Position numbers and translations under genes: made by a program. Positions 28,918-37,495 of a stretch of DNA of 64,000 nucleotides are shown in pieces. This stretch comes from Hahella sp. CCB-MM4. GTDB taxonomy: Bacteria; Pseudomonadota; Gammaproteobacteria; Pseudomonadales; Oleiphilaceae. The notes under the pieces are model-generated. The model was not told where the DNA came from. It searched no databases and saw only the letters and a list, made by a program, of their open reading frames with translations. The DNA is taken from contig NZ_MRYI01000002.1 in NCBI RefSeq assembly GCF_002260525.1, positions 620,001 to 684,000 on the forward strand, written 5' to 3'. Position 1 is the stretch's first letter. Each line of letters starts with the position of its first letter.

Positions 28918-29244
28918 TTATAGATTGCTGTCCAAAAATGCCGTCAATTGCGACTTGGACAGGGCGCCTACTTTAGTTGCATCAACGTTTCCGCCTTTGA
29001 ACAACATCAGGGTAGGAATACCACGGATACTGAACTTGGGAGGAGTTTTCTCGTTTTCGTCGATATTCAGCTTACAAACTTTCAGACGATCACCGTATTC
29101 TTCGGCAATCTCTTCCAGAACCGGGGCAATCATCTTGCAGGGACCGCACCATTCTGCCCAATAGTCTACCAGCACCGGCAGATCTGACTGCAGAACTTCG
29201 GTCTCAAAAGAATCATCAGTAACATTCACAATTTGACTGCTCAT
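28918..29244 (-). CDS. trxA: Thioredoxin 1
   Basis: A 108-residue cytoplasmic thioredoxin with the redox motif WCGPC (Cys33, Cys36) in [19 protein letters not shown]. The cis-proline ([13 protein letters not shown]) and buried Asp are present. Length is exact for the family. It is upstream of rho on the same strand and divergent from ppx, the order found in Pseudomonas. Confidence 0.97.
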   Translation of the reverse strand: MSSQIVNVTDDSFETEVLQSDLPVLVDYWAEWCGPCKMIAPVLEEIAEEYGDRLKVCKLNIDENEKTPPKFSIRGIPTLMLFKGGNVDATKVGALSKSQLTAFLDSNL

Positions 29245-29494
29245 AAGTTTATTCCTGGGCTTTAAAAAATTCGGTTTGACTCAACTGCAGAGGAAATTAG
29301 GGTTAAGCGTTTCCACAGTTTGTTCCAGTGGCAGAATACTAAACAGCATGGAACCTACAGGCAACTATAAGACATACATACGAACCAGATGCCGGATCCC
29401 TTTGATACAGACACTTGTTTTCGCGCGCACAGTTGAGAATGAACTTAGGGATTGCTTAAATATAAGGCTTCCAATCTGGATTTCAAGGGCCTTC

Positions 29495-31033
29495 ATGACA
29501 AACCCCACCGCTGCTGCGGAAAACCAACCGACTTCCACAGCTCAATCTGATCTTATTGCCGCCATTGATATGGGCTCCAACAGCTTTCACATGGTCGTGG
29601 CACAACTGGTACACAACGAGATCCGTCCTCTGGAAAAGCTGGGGGAGAAGGTGCAGCTGGCCGCCGGCCTGGATGGCAGGCATTTTCTGGATGACGCCTC
29701 CCAACATAGGGCTCTGGCCTGCCTGGAACGCTTTGCACAGCGCTTACAGGGCATGTCAGACAAATCTGTTTTGGTGGTCGGCACCAATGCCTTACGGGTC
29801 GCGAAGAACACCAAAAGCTTTCTGCGAAAAGCAGAAAAGGTTCTCGGACACAAAGTCTCCATCATCAGCGGCCGGGAAGAGGCCAGACTGATCTATCTGG
29901 GTGTGGCCCACTCACTGGCGGACGATGCCGACAACCGGCTGGTGATTGATATCGGAGGCGGAAGTACAGAATTTATCATCGGGCAAAGGTTTGAAACCAG
30001 AGAACTCGAGAGCCTGCATATGGGATGTGTCTCATACCGGGACAAGTATTTCAGCGACGGCAAAATCAGTTCTGTACAGATGGCCCGCGCAGTCGTGGAG
30101 GCATCCAGAGAGTTACTCAGCATTCGTAATCGCTATCGAAAGGTCGGCTGGCACCATTGCGTAGGCTCTTCGGGCTCCATCAAAACCATTGCACAGGTCC
30201 TTATCGCCAATCAATGGAGTAAGGGCGATGCCATCACCATGGAAGGACTCACTAAGCTGCACAGTGAAGTCGTCCGGCTCGGGAGCATCAGTCGCCTGAC
30301 CAAACTGGGCGTCAGAAAAGACCGTTTATCGATATTTCCATCGGGTCTGGCCATTCTGCTGGCAGCCTTCGATGTGCTGAAAATCGAGGAAATGGAGTTC
30401 TGCGACGGTGCTTTGCGGGAGGGCTTGCTATACGACATGATCGGGCGCAATCAGCATGAAGATGTCAGGGAAAGAACCATTAACAGTCTGCAGGAGCGTT
30501 ATTTTGTCGACCGGGATCATGCCCGGGCCGTTGCCAATACTGCCGATTTGTTATGGCAGGCACTGCACAGTTCACTGGAGCTCAGTGAAGACCATCGGGA
30601 TCTACTGCGCTGGGCTTCTGAGCTGCATGAGATAGGCTTGGCCATTTCCCATTCACAATTTCACAAACATGGCGCCTACCTTGTCCGTTATTCGGACCTT
30701 GCCGGATTCAGCCGACAGTCCCAATTTGCCATGGCGGTCATGGTCAGGTTTCACCGACGCAAAATCAATGATGTCGTATTCAGTGAGTATTGCACAGAAG
30801 ATGCTGAAACCCTGAAACCACTTTCGGTTCTTATACGTCTGGCAGTTGTCTTGCAGCGGACCAGAAGCGGAGAAGTTCCTGAAGGACTGACGGCCCAGGG
30901 AAGCCGGAAGAATCTGCACCTACAATTCCCCAAAAACTGGCTCAAGGATCGTAGCCTGATACTGGCGGAACTGGAGGCAGAACAGGGTTATCTGAATAAG
31001 TTCGGCCTCAAGTTAACCTTCGACGATAACTGA
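29495..31033 (+). CDS. ppx: Exopolyphosphatase
   Basis: A 512-residue Ppx/GppA phosphatase that releases phosphate from polyphosphate ends. The ASKHA-fold phosphate loops are AIDMGSNSFHMVV and VIDIGGGSTEFIIG. An HD-like C-terminal domain (about 320-512) includes ASELHEIGLAISHSQFHKHG. ATG 29495 has AAGGG five bases before it; the frame runs 73 codons further upstream without similarity. Pseudomonas has ppx in the same place beside trxA-rho. The kinase gene ppk is not seen nearby. Confidence 0.95.
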   Translation: MTNPTAAAENQPTSTAQSDLIAAIDMGSNSFHMVVAQLVHNEIRPLEKLGEKVQLAAGLDGRHFLDDASQHRALACLERFAQRLQGMSDKSVLVVGTNALRVAKNTKSFLRKAEKVLGHKVSIISGREEARLIYLGVAHSLADDADNRLVIDIGGGSTEFIIGQRFETRELESLHMGCVSYRDKYFSDGKISSVQMARAVVEASRELLSIRNRYRKVGWHHCVGSSGSIKTIAQVLIANQWSKGDAITMEGLTKLHSEVVRLGSISRLTKLGVRKDRLSIFPSGLAILLAAFDVLKIEEMEFCDGALREGLLYDMIGRNQHEDVRERTINSLQERYFVDRDHARAVANTADLLWQALHSSLELSEDHRDLLRWASELHEIGLAISHSQFHKHGAYLVRYSDLAGFSRQSQFAMAVMVRFHRRKINDVVFSEYCTEDAETLKPLSVLIRLAVVLQRTRSGEVPEGLTAQGSRKNLHLQFPKNWLKDRSLILAELEAEQGYLNKFGLKLTFDDN

Positions 31034-31050
31034 TACAGGGACTGTCACGC

Positions 31051-33000
31051 CTAGGATGAGAGGCTTTCCAGCTCCTCATTCAAGGCCAGCCATTGCTCTT
31101 CCACATCAGACAGTTCCTGTTTGACAGTCTGTTGGTCTGCTAAGGCCTGTTTGAGCTGGTCCTTGTTCTGATCCTGATAGAGATCATTATCTGACAACCG
31201 GTCTTCCACCTTGGCCAGCGTTTCATGCAGAGACTCCATTTTCTGCTCCAGCTGCCCGATTTGTTTCTTCAAAGGGCTGAGTTTCTGGCGCCGCTCAGCT
31301 TCTTCGCGTTTGCGGGCTTTCTTGTCTTCGGCACTCTCAACATCTTTGCCCGCTTCAGCCTCACCATTAATGTCATCGCCATTCTGACCGGCCAGACGCT
31401 CTGATTCCTTCTCAGCAATAGCCTTCAGTTTCAACAGGCGAGTCAGCTCAGCCTCGTAGTCTTCCAGTGAACCATCGTAAGGCTCAACTTTACCGGCATG
31501 AACCCAGACAAACTGGTCAGCAAGCGCCCGTAGAAGATGACGATCATGAGAAACCACTATGACGGTTCCCGGATATTCCTGCAGCGCGATATTCAGGGCG
31601 TGCCGCATCTCCAGGTCCAAGTGGTTGGTGGGCTCATCAAGCAGCAATAGATTCGGACGGTTCCAGGCAATCAGCGCCAGGGCGAGACGAGCTCTTTCTC
31701 CACCGGAGAAGTTTCGCACATCCCCAGTCGCCTGATCTCCGGGAAAACCAAATCCACCGAGGAAGTTTCGGATTTCCTGTTCGGAAGCCGAAGGCCGCTG
31801 CTTCTGCAGCATTTGCAACGGAGTAGCGGTGACGTCCAAAGCCTCCAGCTGATGCTGCGCAAAATATCCAATCTTCAGATGCTCTCCGCCAGTACGATCG
31901 CCGGATAACAAATTGAGTTCGCCAGCCAGGGTTTTGACCAGTGTGGACTTACCTTCACCATTGGCCCCAAGTACACCAATCCTCATCCCTGGCAAAAGGG
32001 TTAGATTGACCTTATCCACTACCGGTTTCTGGCCATAACCTAATGTAGCATTGTCCAGCACCAGCAAAGGACTGGACATCTTATCACTGCAAGGAAGTGA
32101 GAATTTAAACGGGGAATCTACGTGAGCCGGCGCAATCAGCTCCATACGAGCCAATTCCTTCAACCTGCTCTGGGCCTGGCGTGCCTTTGTCGCCTTGGCT
32201 CCGAATTTGCGGACATAATTCTGGATTTCCGCAATACGGGTCTGCTGTTTCTCATGCATTGCCTGCTGCTGGGCAAGACGACTGGCTCTTGCCACTTCGA
32301 ACTGACTATAGTTGCCGGTATAAAGTTGTAGGCAGCGATGTTCAAAATGCACGATATGCGTCGCCAGATGATCGATAAAATCCCGATCGTGAGAGATAAA
32401 CAGCAAGGTCCCCGAATAACGAAGCAGCCAGTTCTCCAACCAAACCAGCGCATCCAGGTCAAGGTGGTTGGTCGGTTCATCCAGCAGCATCAGATCAGAG
32501 GGGCACATTAGCGCCTGAGCCAGATTCAACCGGATACGCCACCCTCCGGAGAAGGATGCCACCGGTTGTTCCTGCTGTGTGCGACGAAAACCCAGCCCTT
32601 CCAGCAATTGCCTGGCACGCACTTCAGCGGTATATCCGTCAATGGCATCCAGAGCCTGATGATAATGGGCCACAGCCATACCATCACCATCCGCTTCAGC
32701 CTGCTGCAGTGCTGCCTGAATACGACGCAGTTCTTTATCACCGTCAAGCACAAAGTCGAGAGCCGAGCAGTCCAATGCCGGGGTTTCCTGCGCCATGTGG
32801 GCTATTCGAGTGCCTCCCGGCATTCGGACATTTCCTGAATCGGCCGTGAGCTGCCCCATGATCAAGCTGAACAGGGTGGATTTACCACACCCGTTGGCAC
32901 CTACAATAGCTATACGACTGCCAGGATTGATCGTCAGATCGACGTTTTCCAGCAGGTATTGCCCTGAACGCTGTATGGATAGATGATTGATAGTTAACAT
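31051..33000 (-). CDS. ABC-F family ATPase (YheS-like)
   Basis: A 649-residue soluble tandem ABC ATPase. Domain 1 has Walker A GANGCGKST (34-42) and signature FSGGWRIRLNLAQ. Domain 2 has Walker A GANGEGKST and signature FSGGERARLALAL. The linker between them is the usual ABC-F helical arm, and a charged coiled coil ends the protein (about 535-649). ABC-F proteins act on the ribosome; this form, with the GGW signature and long C-tail, is closest to YheS. ATG 33000 (MLTINHLSIQRSG) fits the family start better than the longer frame to 33102. Convergent with ppx. Confidence 0.93.
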   Translation of the reverse strand: MLTINHLSIQRSGQYLLENVDLTINPGSRIAIVGANGCGKSTLFSLIMGQLTADSGNVRMPGGTRIAHMAQETPALDCSALDFVLDGDKELRRIQAALQQAEADGDGMAVAHYHQALDAIDGYTAEVRARQLLEGLGFRRTQQEQPVASFSGGWRIRLNLAQALMCPSDLMLLDEPTNHLDLDALVWLENWLLRYSGTLLFISHDRDFIDHLATHIVHFEHRCLQLYTGNYSQFEVARASRLAQQQAMHEKQQTRIAEIQNYVRKFGAKATKARQAQSRLKELARMELIAPAHVDSPFKFSLPCSDKMSSPLLVLDNATLGYGQKPVVDKVNLTLLPGMRIGVLGANGEGKSTLVKTLAGELNLLSGDRTGGEHLKIGYFAQHQLEALDVTATPLQMLQKQRPSASEQEIRNFLGGFGFPGDQATGDVRNFSGGERARLALALIAWNRPNLLLLDEPTNHLDLEMRHALNIALQEYPGTVIVVSHDRHLLRALADQFVWVHAGKVEPYDGSLEDYEAELTRLLKLKAIAEKESERLAGQNGDDINGEAEAGKDVESAEDKKARKREEAERRQKLSPLKKQIGQLEQKMESLHETLAKVEDRLSDNDLYQDQNKDQLKQALADQQTVKQELSDVEEQWLALNEELESLSS

Positions 33001-33078
33001 GGCGGCGGATTCTATCATGCAGCCCGTCGGGTGAATATGCCCGGAAACGTACGCAACAGGAAAATTGGAAAGAGGTCT

Positions 33079-33624
33079 ATGGAAGGTATATTGCACAGGC
33101 ATCCACTTCGACTTGAAAACCCTCTGTGGGACTATGCTTGCGCCCGTTACGCCAATCCCGAACTCAGGGATTTATGCTTGCATTTGCAGGAGACCCGGGG
33201 GGCTGACGTGAATCTGGTCCTGGCTGCCGGTTGGGCAGCGCAAAAAGGGCATTGCATGGAAACCGCCCGCCTCCACAGCCAGGTGGCAGATTGGCGTCAT
33301 CATATTATTCTCCCCATAAGACAGTGCCGCCAAAGCCTTAACAAGCAGCACTGTCAGGAACGAAGGCTACGGAATCTCGCATTGAAGCTTGAAATTCGGG
33401 CTGAGCAAGTTGAGCTGGCATTGATTTTTTTCCTGCTTGATCAAGAGATTAACGCCGCTCAGAAAGCCCCCCAGGGAATACCGGAGAAAAGCCAAGACAT
33501 TATCACTATCTGTAACCAAAACCTGCTTGACACTTTGACCTGCGAGGGCCACGCTCACCCAGTAGTGGACGGGGAAATAGAGCGGCTGTCATTTCTGCTG
33601 ATCACCGGCAAACTGTCCAGCTAA
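33079..33624 (+). CDS. TIGR02444 family protein
   Basis: A 181-residue cytoplasmic protein of the TIGR02444 family, recognised by ENPLWDYACARYANPELRDLCLHLQ and GADVNLVLAAGWAAQKG. The function is unknown. The body is alpha-helical with no membrane segment. ATG 33079 with AGAGG just before is preferred over ATG 33031. It is divergent from the ABC-F gene, an arrangement common in Pseudomonas and relatives. A DUF4124 gene follows 33 bases later. Confidence 0.85.
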   Translation: MEGILHRHPLRLENPLWDYACARYANPELRDLCLHLQETRGADVNLVLAAGWAAQKGHCMETARLHSQVADWRHHIILPIRQCRQSLNKQHCQERRLRNLALKLEIRAEQVELALIFFLLDQEINAAQKAPQGIPEKSQDIITICNQNLLDTLTCEGHAHPVVDGEIERLSFLLITGKLSS

Positions 33625-33657
33625 GTTTAAAATGGAACAAGAGCGATTGACTGACGA

Positions 33658-34158
33658 ATGAAGTGGATTTTCAGATTACTTACTATTCTCTCCCTGTGCG
33701 TGGCACTGGCGATTCCTTTTTTTATTAAGGGAAAAGGCGGGGATGCCATGTGGTCTTTGCCTTTTTTAAGGGACCAGAACACCCCCACCCTGATTCAGCT
33801 AGACAAACGACTGCCTGAAGAGGAAGTGGTGAGAGAAGTCTTCAAATGGAAAGACAGCAATGGCGTTTGGCAGTACAGTGACGAACCGCCACCTGAGGGC
33901 ACCGCAGTTTCCACACTGTCCGTCAGCAATAAAGCCAATATCATTCAAGCCACCAAAATCCCCAAAGATGACCCCACCACTGGTGAGGGGCAGCCACTTG
34001 ATATCTCTGCTGATGCAAAGAAAACTCTGGAAGAAGCCGCCGATGAAGATGTCCTGTCGTTAGACCGGGCTCTGAACATAATGGAAGAAGCCAAAGCCGT
34101 ACGAGAATTGATGAATGCCAGGAACCAGCAGCTCAAGGAAGTTGCCGGTGGCGATTAA
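33658..34158 (+). CDS. DUF4124-domain envelope protein
   Basis: A 166-residue protein with an N-terminal hydrophobic segment (about 4-22) that acts as signal anchor or signal peptide. A DUF4124 motif follows: VFKWKDSNGVWQYSDEPPPEG (about 61-80), with VSNKANII after it. DUF4124 is a small beta unit of unknown role common in gammaproteobacterial envelope proteins. The C-terminal 60 residues are charged helix. It precedes the FKBP gene, but a short GC hairpin (CACCAC/GTGGTG) at about 34161-34175 may separate them. Confidence 0.85.
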   Translation: MKWIFRLLTILSLCVALAIPFFIKGKGGDAMWSLPFLRDQNTPTLIQLDKRLPEEEVVREVFKWKDSNGVWQYSDEPPPEGTAVSTLSVSNKANIIQATKIPKDDPTTGEGQPLDISADAKKTLEEAADEDVLSLDRALNIMEEAKAVRELMNARNQQLKEVAGGD

Positions 34159-34234
34159 TTCACCACGGGGTGGTGCTGCACCGTAAAACAGGTTACCTTA
34201 CCGACTTTTGCCCCAATCCAATAAAGGAGTAAAT

Positions 34235-34933
34235 ATGAAAAAGGCCCTAGCCTGCCTGAGCGGTCTTGCCTGCGCAGCAATGCTGAGCACTGCCACTCTG
34301 GCTGAAGATAACAAAACCGGGCTGGAAACCGAGCAGCAGAAGATTGGCTACAGTTTTGGACAAATGTTTGGCCGCCGTCTGGGCGACAGCATGCCTGAAC
34401 TGGATATCAATTCCTTTGTCATGGGCATTCAGGATGCCTACTCCGGTAATCCTTCAAAGCTCACGGACGAAGAAATCGCCGCCTTGATGCAGGCCTACCA
34501 GACACAGCAACAGGCCAAACAGCGTCAACAAATGGAAGAACTCGCGAACACTAACCTTGAAAAGGGCACCGCGTTCCTGACTGAAAACGCCAAGAAGGAT
34601 GGTGTCGTCACCACCGAGAGCGGTTTGCAGTATAAGGTTCTGACCAAGGGCGATGGCAAAAATCCTGCTCTGACTGATACCGTCGAAGTTCATTACACAG
34701 GCACCCTGATTAACGGTGACGTATTCGACAGCTCTGTCCAACGTGGCAAATCCGTAACCTTTCCGGTTAACGGCGTTATTCCTGGATGGATTGAAGCCCT
34801 TCAGTTGATGAAGCCCGGCAGTAAGTGGCAACTGTTTATTCCGGCAGACCTGGCTTACGGTCCCAGCGGTAATGGCCGCATCGGTCCTAACGAAACTCTG
34901 CTGTTCGAAGTTGAGCTTATCGCCATCAAGTAA
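34235..34933 (+). CDS. FKBP-type peptidyl-prolyl isomerase (FkpA/Mip-like)
   Basis: A 232-residue exported isomerase. It has a signal peptide (1-23, ending LAED), a helical dimerisation domain (about 24-125) and a C-terminal FKBP domain (VVTTESGLQYKVL, VEVHYTGTLINGDVFDSS, VIPGWIEALQLMKPGSKWQ). The catalytic-pocket residues Tyr, Phe-Asp, Trp and Tyr are in place. AAAGGAG at 34223-34229 fixes ATG 34235. It folds or rescues envelope proteins in the periplasm. A hairpin terminator follows. Confidence 0.95.
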   Translation: MKKALACLSGLACAAMLSTATLAEDNKTGLETEQQKIGYSFGQMFGRRLGDSMPELDINSFVMGIQDAYSGNPSKLTDEEIAALMQAYQTQQQAKQRQQMEELANTNLEKGTAFLTENAKKDGVVTTESGLQYKVLTKGDGKNPALTDTVEVHYTGTLINGDVFDSSVQRGKSVTFPVNGVIPGWIEALQLMKPGSKWQLFIPADLAYGPSGNGRIGPNETLLFEVELIAIK

Positions 34934-34943
34934 TCCCGCTTTA

Positions 34944-34984
34944 ATGCTCCCCGGCAATCCTGCCCGGGAGCATCACTCCTTTTA
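34944..34984 (+). terminator. Terminator after the FKBP gene
   Basis: ATGCTCCCCGGCA (34944-34956) pairs with TGCCCGGGAGCAT (34961-34973) with one mismatch; the T-rich stretch CCTTTT follows at 34978-34984. Confidence 0.7.
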
Positions 34985-35138
34985 ACAGATTTGACTTATA
35001 ACAAGTTTAATCTGATTCGCGACCTCTATATTTCTACCTATAATTAATAGGGTCTGTTGGCGTATCATCTGGCATGATACTCAGTAACTACCAGCACCGT
35101 TTTAACTGGCCCACTGACGTGGATGATGAGGCAATACT

Positions 35139-36137
35139 ATGATCAGAATAGGCATCAATGGATTTGGGCGTATCGGTCGTAATGTACTAAGAGCCATTTA
35201 CGAATCCGGTTACCGGGACATGATGCAGGTTGTGGCAATTAACGACCTGGCAGATCGCGAGACCTGCGCCCATTTGTTGGAATTTGATTCACTGCACGGC
35301 CACTTTCAGCAACCGGTCAGATTAAGCGGCGACTTGCTGGAAGTCGGCAAAGATGCCATTACCTTGTTACAGCATAAAGAGCCGCTGGAGCTGCCTTGGG
35401 CCGTGGCAGAAGTTGATCTGGTCATGGAGTGCACCGGACGCTTCAACAGTAAAGATAAAGCCATGGCCCATATTTCCGCCGGCGCCAGAAAGGTGCTGGT
35501 ATCGGCGCCCTGCAAGGATGCCGATGCAACCGTCGTCTACGGGGTTAACGAACATATCATCGAATCCGGGCATCAGATCATTTCCAATGCCTCCTGCACC
35601 ACTAACTGCCTGGCTCCAATAGCCAAAGTGCTGCATGAGAATTTTGGCATCGAAGCCGGTGTCATGACGACGATCCATAGTTATACCAACGATCAGAATC
35701 TGCTGGATCTGGCTCACCCCAAAGACCTTTGCCGGGCCAGAGCGGCGGCGATGTCGATGATACCGACCAAAACCGGGGCTGCCCAGGCAATCGGTCTGGT
35801 TCTGCCAGGGCTTGAAGGTCGTCTGACCGGTATGTCAGTTCGGGTTCCCACACCCAATGTATCACTGGTGGATCTGTCCGCCCACGTGACCCGGGAAGCC
35901 AGCAAAGAGGAAATCAACGAGGTCATGCGCGCAGCCAGCCAGGAAATGCATGTCCTGCAATACAATGACCGGCCATTGGTTTCCTGCGATTTCAATCACA
36001 ACCCCGCATCAGCCATCTTTGATGCCAATCATACCCAGGCTCATGGCCACATGATCAAAGTGCTGGCTTGGTACGATAACGAGTGGGGCTTTTCCAATCG
36101 CATGCTGGATACCGCACTGACCATGATGAGCGCGTGA
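35139..36137 (+). CDS. gap: Type I glyceraldehyde-3-phosphate dehydrogenase
   Basis: A 332-residue phosphorylating GAPDH of glycolysis/gluconeogenesis. GINGFGRIGRNVLRA binds the cofactor, and Asp36 after AIN favours NAD+. The catalytic cysteine is Cys153 in SNASCTTNCLAP, and the helper histidine is in MTTIHSYTNDQ. The NNEWGFS-like DNEWGFSNRM end is intact. It stands alone between a terminator and an 8-bp GC hairpin at its stop. Erythrose-4-phosphate dehydrogenase is a close relative, but the SCTTNCLAP context and overall length suit Gap. Which gap paralogue it is cannot be decided here. Confidence 0.93.
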   Translation: MIRIGINGFGRIGRNVLRAIYESGYRDMMQVVAINDLADRETCAHLLEFDSLHGHFQQPVRLSGDLLEVGKDAITLLQHKEPLELPWAVAEVDLVMECTGRFNSKDKAMAHISAGARKVLVSAPCKDADATVVYGVNEHIIESGHQIISNASCTTNCLAPIAKVLHENFGIEAGVMTTIHSYTNDQNLLDLAHPKDLCRARAAAMSMIPTKTGAAQAIGLVLPGLEGRLTGMSVRVPTPNVSLVDLSAHVTREASKEEINEVMRAASQEMHVLQYNDRPLVSCDFNHNPASAIFDANHTQAHGHMIKVLAWYDNEWGFSNRMLDTALTMMSA

Positions 36138-36149
36138 GCAATCACGCGC
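36130..36149 (+). terminator. GC hairpin at the gap stop codon
   Basis: GCGCGTGA (36130-36137) pairs perfectly with TCACGCGC (36142-36149) across a GCAA tetraloop. The stop codon is in the stem. The following CTCCCTCTT is only weakly T-rich, so this may be a terminator or an mRNA end stabiliser. Confidence 0.5.
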
Positions 36150-36377
36150 CTCCCTCTTCGACACTGACTCCCCCCATTCTCCCGATATTTTCTGAACGCT
36201 GACAGTCACAATAGCCGCCCGCTGAAGTTAGACATGTGGCACTAGTTCACATTATTGGCGGGAGTAAATTGAACGCTGTTTTTCTTACTCCTACACTGAG
36301 TTTCGCGAGGCTGATTAAAATAACAACAAGATGCACCGGATCAGCAACCACCGGTCCGGCGCCTCATGGAGACTCAA

Positions 36378-37352
36378 ATGACAACAATAAAACAATCAAG
36401 CTACTCCTACTGGCGTTTCGTCGTCGCCACGCTCATCGCACTAGGCGTATCAATTCAATGTGCACAAGCCGACCTCCCTACCAAAGCTACAGCAGCCGGT
36501 GACAGTATCACCATGGGCTTTGCTGCCGATTGCACGGGTAACATCTGGTTTTGGGATCTCTTCTGCCTGCTGGGCGGGGATCAGCCGGAACACTCGTGGT
36601 TCGATGGCTCAGCGTCCAATGTCTATAGCGTCTATGACCGCTACAAGAATCTGGACAGCACCATCAAGGCGAATAAAAATGCCGCTGCATCAGGCTCCGA
36701 AATGAGGGGTGGGAGCAACAATTTTGCCACCCAGGCAAATAACATTGTTGCCCAGACCACCAAGCCGGACCATGTGGAGGTTCTGCTAGGAGGTAACGAT
36801 ATCTGCAACCGGGGCTGTACCGATCCCGCCAACTGCAACGATCCCCTATATACGGACTCCCAGTGGCGCAGCTCTGTGCAGACAGGACTGGACACCCTGG
36901 TAGGTAACTTGCCCAGTGGCTCCACCGTCCACCTTGGCAGCGTGCCCAGGGTTCAGGACCTGCGTGCTGCCGGGCTGGCTCTGCAGTCCAAGAAGAGCTG
37001 GACCGTCAATTGTGAAAGCCTGTGGTCCACGTTTGACGTGTGTCGGATAGCCACCAACGGCGGCACCATGAACGGTGAGTCTTTCCAGCAACGCTATAAC
37101 GGTGTCAATCAGGCGCAGCGTCGCTATAACGAAATCCTTGCTGAAGAGGCAGCCGCCTACAACAGTAACAGCAATGGTCGTAATAGCCGCGGCATTGAAG
37201 TCGTCGCCGACTATGTGGATGAGAACACTCCGTCAGCCGGGACTTATGTATTCGGCCCCAATGACATTGATGGGGGAGATTGCTTCCATCCGAGCATCCG
37301 CGGACAGAATCTGGTGGCTGACACTCTTTGGAACAGCAATCCGGACAACTGA
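36378..37352 (+). CDS. Exported SGNH-hydrolase (GDSL esterase/lipase-like)
   Basis: A 324-residue secreted hydrolase. The signal peptide spans about 1-31 (ending AQA). Block I is GDSITMG with nucleophile Ser43, block III is LGGNDIC, and block V is GGDCFHPSIRG, giving the catalytic Asp-x-x-His. Cysteines are frequent, suggesting disulfides outside the cytoplasm. GGAG at 36368-36371 supports ATG 36378. The substrate (lipid, acyl ester or polysaccharide ester) cannot be told. It is transcribed alone, with 240 bases upstream in which I see no clear promoter. Confidence 0.88.
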   Translation: MTTIKQSSYSYWRFVVATLIALGVSIQCAQADLPTKATAAGDSITMGFAADCTGNIWFWDLFCLLGGDQPEHSWFDGSASNVYSVYDRYKNLDSTIKANKNAAASGSEMRGGSNNFATQANNIVAQTTKPDHVEVLLGGNDICNRGCTDPANCNDPLYTDSQWRSSVQTGLDTLVGNLPSGSTVHLGSVPRVQDLRAAGLALQSKKSWTVNCESLWSTFDVCRIATNGGTMNGESFQQRYNGVNQAQRRYNEILAEEAAAYNSNSNGRNSRGIEVVADYVDENTPSAGTYVFGPNDIDGGDCFHPSIRGQNLVADTLWNSNPDN

Positions 37353-37356
37353 TCCG

Positions 37357-37385
37357 GTATCCGCTCACATGATGTAAGCGGATAC
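37357..37385. terminator. Hairpin between convergent SGNH and DsbA-like genes
   Basis: A 9-bp stem GTATCCGCT/AGCGGATAC (37357-37365 with 37377-37385) starts four bases after the SGNH stop. No T-run follows, so its role as a terminator is uncertain. Confidence 0.45.
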
Positions 37386-37495
37386 ACCGCAATACCTTGA
37401 CGAATCGGCCTCGCACCCTCCCTGTCAGGTATTCATAAGTGTCTATGAGGTTTAGCGTCTTTACGAGCTAATAGGTCGCTTGTGAGAAAGCTGCA

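Noticed and set aside
35013-35044. gap promoter using TATAAT at 35039-35044
   Set aside because: The -10 is perfect but no acceptable -35 lies 16-18 bases upstream, so I did not list it.
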